Assembly (NCBI GenBank): GCA_002633025.1 | Contig: NMRB01000001.1 | Location: forward strand, 886,210-950,209 | Origin: Notospermus geniculatus | Taxonomy: Eukaryota > Nemertea > Pilidiophora > Heteronemertea > Lineidae | Direction of reading: 5' to 3' | DNA: 64,000 nt | Part shown: positions 36,975-46,410 of the stretch, one piece after another | Layout: the number at the start of each line of letters is the position of its first letter | Numbering within the stretch: position 1 is the stretch's first letter | Notes under the pieces: model-generated | Databases searched by the model: none | What the model was told of the DNA's origin: nothing | Seen by the model: only the letters and a program-made list of their open reading frames with translations | Program-made: the position numbers and the translations under genes

Positions 36975-37835
36975 AGTTCATTCGTTAGGAATGTTCTTCC
37001 CATGGGTGACATGACTTGATATTACCTTGGAGGAATACCTTATCCCTGAAGAGTTGCCTGTGTAAACCTATAGACTAGCTGCACTGTAGAGGCAGCACGA
37101 GAATGTCTAATTTTATAGACTGGTGTAGGGTTTAGAGCAAAGAGGTGTGCTAAGTTGAGCGTCTTTAAAAGACAATGTATATATTCGTGACTCAGTGTTG
37201 GTGTGGTCAGTGAATGTATCGGTCCGTACCAAATATTGTAGACTTTCATCATAATCCAAGGTTAATTCCCAATAATATGCAGTTTAGTCATGTATTCTAC
37301 TCAAACAGAATATGTAGTTCTCATTAAGTAGGCCTATAATTTGATGTAGTTAGGGCCTCAGACACATTTGTCAGCACTGTTTGCGATCAATCTCGTTCCC
37401 AACTTATTCGTTCCGTTCCGCATTTAATGATGGCTCCACTACTCAGTAGGTCGGGAGAATGGAGACGAGGCGGGATGTGAAGAGTTTAGTTTGGGATAGG
37501 GTACATACATTCAATGCTATAGAAAGCCAAATTGGCCAACAATGGTGACAAACTACATGTATTTGTAGAGGTTTGCCATAGAACTGTACACTGAATGTTG
37601 GAGAAATGTTGCTAGTGTACACAGAACTTAAGTCACGCGCAAATACGTCGTACTCTGCATCAAGCCAGCCGGTGTGACCAGGAAAGGGCCCGGTGATTGC
37701 CATGGGTACATATTGTTCGAAGTACAGTTTTCTTTAAACCAACTTTTGCGAAATTCGTATCATGATTGCTTTATCGGCCTAGGCTACGGTAACGTGGATT
37801 CTCTTCTTTGGCTTTGTGTGACGTACTCTGACCTG

Positions 37836-40077
37836 TTACTCTCTTTGAAACTTCCTCACGCACTTCGCCACTGATTTGCCTTCTTGAAATAGTTCCATGT
37901 TCTGTAAAAAAAATCAAAGAACAATAATGGAAAGCGGATGCTGCTTACAACAAACTGCGGGCCGATTACGTTTTTTCCACCAACTGGCATGAAATTGATA
38001 TGGTTATGAACCAGTTATCTCAGTGTAGACAGTCCATTCATGAAATGCTCATCTAGGCCTGTTGATAGTCAACTTTTACTTCGATACCATATCATCAAGA
38101 GGTAAAAGGCAGCATCTCTACCCAGAAGGAACATGACAACTCTATCGTGTCCTACCAAGTTGATCTGTATCCCAAGCATGTACATGTATACCCACTTTTC
38201 ACCAGCGTAGACAGCGAGTTTTCGCAACGGCCCGTTTTCCATTTTAACCCCACTCGAATATAGGTGAATCATCGCCGAACGTTGTCGTGGGCCCGCCAGG
38301 CCGTTGCGAAAACTCACAGATGCCTAACACCATTCTACCATTTACGAGTGTATTTCTATGATTTACCATAACGAGTTCGTCGCCGATCACCTCCCTGGTA
38401 ACGAACTGTTTCATATCTTGTTCTTTGTACGTAATGGTCACAATCAGCTTATTGCCGTCCAATTCAGGAAGAACCTGAGTGTCAAAAAAGACGGTGAATA
38501 TCAGAAAAAATTAGCGATGTGCAGATCTTGAGCTGATGCATTCATTGGCCGGTATACAAGCAGTGCAGTGCAGTTTCACATGTATGAGGTCAAACGTCCA
38601 AATTCGTGAGGAAACATACGAAGATGTTAACGAGTTGCCCAATGAGAGGCCACTCGTGCAAGTGGAGCACCTCGGCATGGCAGTAGTTGTAGTAGTAGTC
38701 AGGCCCGTATTTAAAGGGGGGGGGCGAGGGGGGCAGTTGCCCCCCTGAGCCAACCAAAAAACGTGATTTTCATGCGGATTTTGGGCAAAAAACGGCAAAA
38801 AGAGGTCTTCTGCCCCCCCCCCCCTGAGAGGCTCCTGCCCCCCCCCCTGGGCCAAAAAGTTAAATACGGCCCTGGTAGTAGTAGCTTTACATCGATACCA
38901 TATCATCAAGAGGTAAAAGTGTAAAAGCAAGAGTAAACTACCTCCCTATAACAAATTTCTTTTCTTGACGACGTCAAAACCTCACTTTTTATATAATGTA
39001 GAAACTCACATCGCCAAGCTACCATTGATGTCGCCATGGCCGCGTTGATGTTTTGTGAGTGTTGATTATCAGGTCTGGCCAACTGGTATAGCACCATTGA
39101 TTTGTAATCGACCACTTGCCTACACACTTCCCACGCAAATTCTCAACAAATGGGTTTTCACTATTAGGCCGTCCGTCAGATAGGCGGGAAATCTTGAGGG
39201 GGAGGGTCCGCTTTTGGTCTGCTAATCTTTTCCATGTGGTAACGGTAGCCTAATCATATTAGGCCTACCATTGAAATCAAACTGAATTCGTGAACGGAGT
39301 CTGTCATGTCGGGGGTGTCCACTGACGACGCAAAAATGAATTAAGAAAGATGAAATGCGATTAGAAGAACACAGTTAAGAGATCTGTCAAGTTATCTGAA
39401 CCAAAACTCTTTATCCTGAGCAACAACAATCGTGTTTCGCCTGGAAACCTTTTCACGGAATCACCTACCGTCACCTTCCTATCATTGGGATCCTTCTCCT
39501 CCATTTCCTTGCCAATTGTCAATTTCTGTTGCTTTGACATCAGGGGGTTGACCTTCATGGTGATTTTGAACTCTTGGCCATCTTGTTCGATACGTTTGTG
39601 GGCCTTCTTTAATGCATTTTGCTTCATTGAACCAATGCCTGTGGGAAATGTCGACTTTAAGTGGCGGGTAAATGGCACACAGCCGATTGCTGCCCGTTAC
39701 GGCTGGGCGAGTATTATTGCCCAAAAAAATCGTTATGATATGAAGGATCTGTTCCAATAGCATCGTCTTACTATCAGACTGTAGGATGCTAACTCAACCG
39801 GACGAACAAAGATGCGAGTGAAAACCTCCCTGGCCTTTCCACAGCAGCCCAGAAAGATGCTAGCCAAACTCGTCCATCATTCGACGTCATGGTATAGACC
39901 CAGTTTCTGGTTATAACATAAAAAAACCTTATTTCCTATCTTGCACAATTTCCAAGTCTTCGATGACGACTTGAGACAAAGCCATCTGAATGTCCACGAC
40001 TTACCCAGCTTTGTGAGATAATCATCCAGGCCATCGTTGACCACCGGCTTCCATGCACCAGATAAATTTGCAGACAT
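37836..40077 (-). CDS. FABP: Fatty-acid-binding protein (FABP/iLBP family), copy A
   Basis: Four exons on the minus strand: 40077-40005, 39638-39469, 38474-38367 and 37901-37836, giving 138 residues. The split (24, 57, 36 and 21 residues, with a 73-bp first coding exon) matches the standard FABP gene structure. The protein starts MSANLSGAWKPVVNDGLDDY, like the FABP start 'F-x-G-x-W-x-x-x-x-S-E-N-F-D-x-Y'. It has the conserved IGKEMEEKDPNDRKV turn, GNKLIVT and GDELVM, and ends KCVRKFQRE. The usual R-x-Y of the fatty-acid pocket appears as R-K-F. It binds small lipids in the cytoplasm. Copy B lies 698 bp upstream in the same orientation. The start codon is the only ATG compatible with the family. 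Confidence 0.88.
38216..38318. repeat. Inverted repeat in FABP-A intron 3
   Basis: gagttttcgcaacggcc at 38217 is matched by ggccgttgcgaaaactc at about 38301, with roughly 66 bp between. The arms are 17 bp and perfect. The spacer is GC-moderate and has no frame. Confidence 0.6.
38700..38874. mobile_element. MITE inserted in a (GTA)n run, inside FABP-A intron
   Basis: Ends CAGGCCCGTATTTA and TAAATACGGCCCTG are inverted repeats, flanked on both sides by gtagtagta. The interior is two G/C homopolymer-rich blocks around an AT-rich centre. The 'GGCC(C/G)TATT' end resembles the element at 8802-9049. Confidence 0.7.
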
Positions 40078-40774
40078 GTTGGCAGCTTCGGACGGATTGA
40101 CTGTATGGCCGCAGCGCAACAGTGTTATTGATTTCAGTCTTGCAATGAATGCGAAAATGGGTTGAAAAGTGTGTCAATGTGGGGTTTCTTTGTAATTCAA
40201 GCTAATACCGGTACGTATTGGTGTCGCTGTGAGCATGAAGAATATACTTGCCAACGACGATAATGTGCAATAGGCGAGCAAACAGTGGGGAGTATTCTAT
40301 TCAAGACCCAAATTTGTATTGGCGTCGGTGAAAAGCTCGCACCATGGTCCCTTATAAATGGAGATATTGGGCGTATCACAACGAAATTGGATTCATATCA
40401 TGCAGTTTATGAATACCACCATAGAAATATCACACTATTATTCATGAAGAATGAGCTGCATGTACTAGTATACAAAATTAACGCACATTAAACCGATGTT
40501 AACACATTGGCTTTTATTTTTGGTAGAAAATGATGTTACAATAAATGTAGAACAATTGCAATGTGAATTTCTCTCGATATCATCAAATATATGTTGCTTT
40601 CTCATTCTACCATATAGCATTTCTCCCTAAAACTATCGACTTCCAGTGGATTTAGAACGATGCGGTCGTATTTGCACTTGATTGTTTGCAGATATTGGTA
40701 AATTCTATATCAGTATATATTAAGAAGTGTGAACTATTGACACAAATAAACCGTAGTTTTGTGAGGTGAAATCT

Positions 40775-42577
40775 TCAAAGCTTGCGTTGAAACACCTGTT
40801 TCCCTTTCAACTTCTTCCCGTCTTTCAACACCAATTCCATATCCTGGAAAAGGAAAGTAACAGTTTGTCGCAAAAAGTACCAAATAAAAGGATTAACAAG
40901 CATGCACTTCGACGGTCACAATATTAGAGAGGTTTCGCAAATATGACGAAACGCGAAGTACGAAATGCGAAATTCACCTTCATTTCTAGGACCTATTGTA
41001 TTTCTGGAGATGGTTGGTACCACAAATGTCCCTGCTGCCAGGGCGTCTTTTAACATATCATGTGAGACCGAGAGAGTTATGGTGCATCTTGAATTTTCAA
41101 GTGGACATGAAACTTTATCGGTCCACGTCAAACGCTGAAAGACGTTCTTGTAGCAGGCGATATTTGTGGTACCAACCATTTCCTGAAATACATTACGTCA
41201 TGGAAATGAAGTCCAATTTCGTATTTCGTACTTCATGTTTCGTCAGATTTATGCGAAACCTCACCATTATTCAATCATTGGCAATTACTGCATCGACCAT
41301 GCAGCGAATCACAATCCCACTCAGAATAATGGGTTCATGTATTTATCTGGTGCGACATTATCATATCAGGCAGTGTGAGTGTGCACTTGTTACAGGCAAC
41401 GTGAAGAGTCTGCAATGGACGCGCAGAAAATCTGCGAAATGGGGACTTTAGCTATCGCACGAAGGACTTGAGTAGAAGACCTTGAGATTATTCAACCATT
41501 GATTCAGCTCTACTCACGATTGTCATCATAGGCCCTTTTACCACGTGGACCTGTGTCTCTTTCATGTTTTTGTCCTTGAATTTCCTAGTAACGGTGAATT
41601 GTTTTTTATTCTTCTTTCCAAATTCACCAGAGACCTGAAAACAAGATAGAAATGTAAGGGATAGGCTACGCATTATTAGTAAGTGTTCAGTTTGAACTAA
41701 AATCGCTAAAGCTAAAGACACATAGATGCGGTTCGTGCTCCGGTGCGGCAACGGTAGGGGTGTTTTCAAAGTCGACTGAATCATGAGTCGACCAGCATTG
41801 GGTCACTGAGTCAACGTTAAAAACACCCCTGCCGTTGCCGCACCGGAGCACGAACCGCATCTCTGTGTGTGTCATTAGCTCACCTTGAAAACATTTCCCT
41901 GTGGGTCTTTCTGTTCGGCTTCCTTGCCAATGGGAACATTGAGTGTTTTACTGACGTCTGGACCTTCCCCAGGAAGATTCTCTGCTTCCTCTGGAGCGGG
42001 TGGCTCAATAGATATCGCAAAATTGTCGTCGTCTACAGATATCGTATGTTGAAGCGAGTTGTAGGCTTTAATAACTTCCTCTGGTACCCCTGAAATGAAC
42101 AGATACTGGTCTGTAGGCCTACGTAGAGAGTAGGCCTACAGTTCGAGTATACTTGGAGGAATTATACTATAATTCCTCCAAGCTTAGAATGACCGCCATC
42201 GATTTCATGTCTGCGCTTCGGAACACCAAAAATTGCAGCTACTGAGCAGAAGTAGGCGCCTTCACACTGGGGACAAGAGCAACAGGGCACATTTAACTAG
42301 CCTTGATCTCTTGCGCTGTTAACGCTGCAAAGGACCCTCGACAAAAGCTTGAGGTCCATTTGCATGACCAGACTCATCCTACTGCATCCCGACCCCTGGG
42401 GTGAGACACGAGATGCTGCGCAGCGCAACGCCAATTTTTCCCCCACCGCAATGGATTGGGCCTGCAGAGATTGTGGCTGCATCATCACATTCGTCACTTA
42501 CCCAACGCCTTCAAGTAATCTTCAAGTGGCGTACAGTCAGCTCCTACCGGTCCCCAGTCTCCATCGAAGTCTGACAT
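40775..42577 (-). CDS. FABP: Fatty-acid-binding protein (FABP/iLBP family), copy B
   Basis: Four exons on the minus strand: 42577-42502, 42089-41884, 41634-41518 and 40843-40775, giving 154 residues with intron positions and phases identical to copy A. It begins MSDFDGDWGPVGADCTPLED. Exon 2 has an additional acidic, Pro-rich stretch (PPAPEEAENLPGEGPDVSK) before the family turn IGKEAEQKDPQGNV. It ends ELVLKDGKKLKGKQVFQRKL. At the position of the fatty-acid-binding Arg, the sequence reads K-Q-V-F, so Gln replaces Arg, as in cellular retinol-binding proteins. The fold is clear. The ligand is not, and could differ from copy A. Confidence 0.86.
40929..41264. mobile_element. MITE in FABP-B intron 3 with ~60-bp inverted ends
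   Basis: The left arm (gaggtttcgcaaatatgacg, then aaac.cgaagtacgaaat.cgaaatt) is matched by the inverted right arm ending tcagatttatgcgaaacctc. The interior is about 200 bp. Open frames across it run from the intron and are not coding. Confidence 0.75.
41727..41862. mobile_element. Hairpin MITE in FABP-B intron 2
   Basis: The arm atgcggttcgtgctccggtg (continuing cggcaacggtaggggtgttt) is repeated in inverted form at the right end with one mismatch (41 bp per arm). About 55 bp lie between, itself containing gtcgactgaatcatgagtcgac. It is a strong fold-back structure. Confidence 0.85.
42148..42183. repeat. Short palindrome sharing 'gaggaattatac' with 49639
   Basis: cttggaggaattatac followed by tataattcctccaag is a near-perfect palindrome of about 31 bp. 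The same core occurs in the BACURD 3' regions (49639-49674 and 59699-59734), so it may be a very small fold-back element family. Confidence 0.6.
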
Positions 42578-43265
42578 TTTTATTTCGATTGGGACGATTC
42601 CGAATTCTGGTGCAGTCTGAAGACTCGACTAAAGCGACTTAGAAGTAGATCTAGTGAATATGTTCATGAAAGATGAATAGGCCTGGTGTCTTCATTGCCT
42701 TCAAACCAAAGGTTTCCGAAGGAAAGCGACCTGCTGTGACGACCATGCATGAGACTACTTTTCAATTTCTGTGAAAAGCTTTGCACTATCCTTGTTTGAA
42801 AGACTTTCGTTATATTTAGAGCACGTGTTTTGAAAACCAAGCAAGTGAGGACGAAGACGGTCACAGCTGTTAGTCTCAATATTGATTGATTGGACATCAT
42901 TGATACTGGGCCCCCAACAGACAGAGCGTACAAGAAAGTAGGTTGACAACAATGCTGTTCGGTGGCACAAACCAAAATTCGTCAGTAGGCGCCTACCAAT
43001 TCATAGTTTCTCCTGGGGGTGCGGTCTTTCAAATAAATGTTCTTGCAGCCGGAATTTTTAAGTTCAATTGTGTCAGATTGCTACTCTGCCGACACAGCCG
43101 TGGCACTAAACAGCACTTGCCGTCAGAGCGCCACGAGTGTACACACGACAGATCAGGGAACTGTTGTACCGTGTGTCAGAGTTTTAACAAAATTAAATAC
43201 AAACTAACCAAACTTTAGTTTTAGCAGTCTATTTTGTAATTTAACGCAGAAAAAATAAATAATGA
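42578..43265. other. Stretch without a recognised gene, upstream of FABP-B
   Basis: Probably contains the FABP-B promoter, but I recognise no clear TATA box or motif. No exon was found. Confidence 0.4.
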
Positions 43266-44162
43266 AATATACAAACATTTTTCGACCTGACAATATGCAA
43301 TATACAGATAATGTACACCTGGTAGTTTGAGAGTGCTTTCATACACTCACTGCTATGACAATCTCATTACCACATATAATTTACACACAACTGACAGGCA
43401 CCTTTAACATGCAAACAGCCAATGAGATACATCTCTCTCTGACTTCATCACTGAAACTGGCCTATCAAGTACTACAAGGATAAACTAAGCCAAAATTCAT
43501 AAGTCAACATGCCTTTGACATTTTCTGGTGTGAAAATACACCAAATTGCTCCATTGCAACCCTGGCTAATGGGGAAGACAAATGCCACCAAATATGATTT
43601 TGTAGAAAAAACATCAACTTGGACGGGTTTCAGAAATAAGCACGAGTAGGCACCACATGGTATTCAGGTAGATTGATTGGAACTTGTGCTTGTAGGGTGA
43701 TAAGTAATGCAGAAAGGACTATCCTGAATTGCTTGCAGACATCGTCCAATAGCCTCAGAACTAGAGAACATTCAGTTCATTAATTGCAGCTGGAGAGTCA
43801 AATATTAAGTAATCAATCCGTCACTTCTGTAAAATGAATTGTTCTATGAATTCATTCTGCTCAATTTCTTCTTTTTGTAGTGTTTCATATTGGACTCGAA
43901 GTCTGTAATAGAAAAATGAGATGGAGTTGAGTTATGACACCTGGCTATTTTTAAGTAATGAACAAAAAATGCTATCAATTTAATTGTGAATATATCAGCA
44001 CCATTGTTATCATGGATGTGATGGCTTGGGCTTGTTGGTACATGTTACGCAGATAAGCAGTCTTCTACATGTAAGTACTTCAGGAGTAATCCAATTAGAG
44101 GAACCAATGGCCTACCTCTCTAACTGCATCTTTTTCTCTGCTATTAAAGCTTGTAACTGTTG
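43266..44162. repeat. Tandem duplicate of the IFT20 3' end (copy distal to the gene)
   Basis: This 897-bp segment matches 44255-45152 with about 98% identity by eye. On the minus strand it holds an intact extra copy of the last IFT20 exon (43902-43821, same acceptor and stop). It also holds a truncated piece of the third exon (to about 44107) ending at the duplication break. Confidence 0.92.
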
Positions 44163-44254
44163 AAAACTGCAGATTGGATGGAGAGATCCAGAGAGAGAGA
44201 GAGAGAAATTCAGTAAAAACAAGGAAGACCGCCCCATTGATGGGGGCGGTCTTA
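44163..44254. repeat. Spacer between IFT20 3' duplicates: (GA)n and a G/C hairpin
   Basis: A gagagagagagagaga run is followed by aagaccgcccc-attgat-ggggcggtctt (44224-44253), a perfect inverted repeat with 11-12-bp arms. This lies exactly at the duplication junction. Confidence 0.75.
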
Positions 44255-44815
44255 AATATACAAACATTTTTCGACCTGACAATATGCAATATACATAAAT
44301 AATGTACACCTGGTAGTTTGAGAGTGCTTTCATACACTCACTGCTATGACAATCTCATTACCACATATAATTTACACACAACTGACAGGCACCTTTAACA
44401 TGCAAATAGCCAATGAGATACATCTCTATCTGACTTCATCACTGAAACTGGCCTATCAAGTACTACAAGGATAAACTAAACCAAAATTCATAAGTCAACA
44501 TGCCTTTGACATTTTCTGGTGTTAAAATTCACCAAATTGCTCCATTGCAAGCCTGGCTAATGGGGAAGACAAATGCCACCAAATATGATTTTGTAGAAGA
44601 AAACATCAACTTGGACGGGTTTCAGAAATAAGCACGAGTAGGCACCACATGGTATTCAGGTAGATTGATTGGAACTTCTTGTGCTTGTAGGGTGATAAGT
44701 AATGCAGAAAGGACTATCCTGAATTGCTTGCAGACATCGTCCAATAGCCTCAGAACTAGAGAACATTCAGTTCATTAATTGCAGCTGGAGAGTCAAATAT
44801 TAAGTAATCAATCCG

Positions 44816-46024
44816 TCACTTCTGTAAAATGAATTGTTCTATGAATTCATTCTGCTCAATTTCTTCTTTTTGTAGTGTTTCATATTGGACTCGAAGTCTG
44901 TAATAAAAAAAATGAGATGGAGTTGAGTTATGACACCTGGCTATTTTTAAGTAATGAACAAAAAATGCTATCAATTTAATTGTGAATATATCAGCACCAT
45001 TGTTATCATGGATGTGATGGCTTGGGCTTGTTGGTACATGTTACGCAGATGAGCAGTCTTCTAAGTACTTCAGGAGTAATCCAATTAGAGGAACCAATGG
45101 CCTACCTCTCTAACTGCATCTTTTTCTCTGCTATTAAAGCTTGTAACTGTTGCTGTTGGGCTTCTCGTTGCTTCGCCATCGATTTCAGCAGATTTCTTGA
45201 ACCTATTGCCTAAGATGGAATGGAAAATACATGTTGCCTATGATGGAATGGAGATTACATGGATATGCAACATTGAGAAGAAGGGAGGGTTATCATCAAT
45301 GTGTATTGTTTTGATTGTCACTAAAGCTCATTAATGACCAGTGAAATATTTGTAAATACCTGGAAAGCAACTTCGAAATCTAAATCAAAATGTAGCCAGC
45401 CATCACCTACCTTCATCTTCTCCTTCTCAACTTCTTTTGATACGCCATCAACCATATCTATAAAAGTTCCAACTATCTTCTGGAATTCAGATATTTCTGA
45501 AAAAGAATATCAGATTGTTTCCAATTCCATATCGACTGCATGGATGAACGTAACCTAAATAGGGGCCTAACTCTCTGTGAGTGTGAGGTTTGTGCGGTCA
45601 AATGAGTCAAAGGATGATCATGGATATACCGGTACCGGTATGGCTGGCTGGCATGNCCCATATATCATCTCTGCCTTGGCCCCTATGCCCATATGGGGGG
45701 GGGGGGCATGCCTGATCAGTGTGACGAGTGTCAGTCACCAGTGTGCACTGCACAGCACAGCACAGCATGGACATGCATGCATGCATGGTGGTGTGGTCGT
45801 CACACACTCACTGTCTGTAGTGTTAGGCCTAAGTCTTCTATTTTTGATGCTATGGACACCAGCACCAAATTGAATACGACAAATGGCACAGACATACTTT
45901 CTACGAAGTCTTTGCATTCTTCTTTAAGTTCTGATGTTTGACCAGCAACTTCTGGCTCAAGAACACGTATTTTATTTAGCTCATCAAAGTGGAGGCCAGC
46001 TCTTGCCATTACTTCGTCAGCCAT
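44816..46024 (-). CDS. IFT20: Intraflagellar transport protein 20
   Basis: Four exons on the minus strand: 46024-45898, 45496-45411, 45209-45106 and 44897-44816, giving 132 residues, the same length as human IFT20. The protein starts [20 protein letters not shown]. It contains the strongly conserved [10 protein letters not shown], then a long coiled coil including [20 protein letters not shown] and AEKKMQLER. It ends [16 protein letters not shown]20 is the IFT-B subunit that also sits at the Golgi and helps send membrane cargo to the cilium. The gene is head-to-head with the BACURD gene (386 bp between start codons). An N at 45656 lies in intron 1. An upstream in-frame ATG is possible, but the family start favours 46024. 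Confidence 0.95.
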
Positions 46025-46410
46025 TTTGAAGCTTTGGAATGCAGGCAAATCGTACATTCTTACAATCGATACGAACTAAATATTTTGTAACTAAAAATCC
46101 TATTTTAAGAGGCTAAATAAGAATTTTATTTCCAAATTTATCGTCTCCTGATTTGTTGTGAGAACTGATGCTCGTTAATTATTAGTATTTTGGAAAAATA
46201 TATTTCATTTCAGAGTTTTCATCGCGAACTCTGAATCGACGACCAGCTCTGAATATTTCCTGTTACTATTTTTAGAACGAGCTGATTTAGCCCAAATACA
46301 TGAGTAATTTCCTGTCTTTTCACACACATTTCATTCACTTGTCGCACCCGAATTTCACTTCTTACGGTCGTATTTATACGTTAGAATTAGTAGCCAGGCA
46401 CTGATGAAAA
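46025..46410. promoter_or_regulatory. Shared bidirectional promoter region, IFT20 / BACURD
   Basis: 386 bp separate the two divergent start codons. I see no TATA box at a convincing position. There is an imperfect inverted repeat (cagagtt-ttcatcgcg-aactctg) at about 46211-46233. The same region, minus the IFT20 start, is repeated at 56562-56938 with only a few changes. Confidence 0.7.

Noticed and set aside
40916-41179. Minus-strand frame in FABP-B intron 3 considered as an extra exon
   Set aside because: It lies across the arms of an inverted-repeat element, and the four-exon FABP structure is complete without it.
45607-45917. Frames in IFT20 intron 1 around the N
   Set aside because: They lie in low-complexity sequence (gcatgcatgcatgcatgg, poly-G), between well-defined IFT20 exons.
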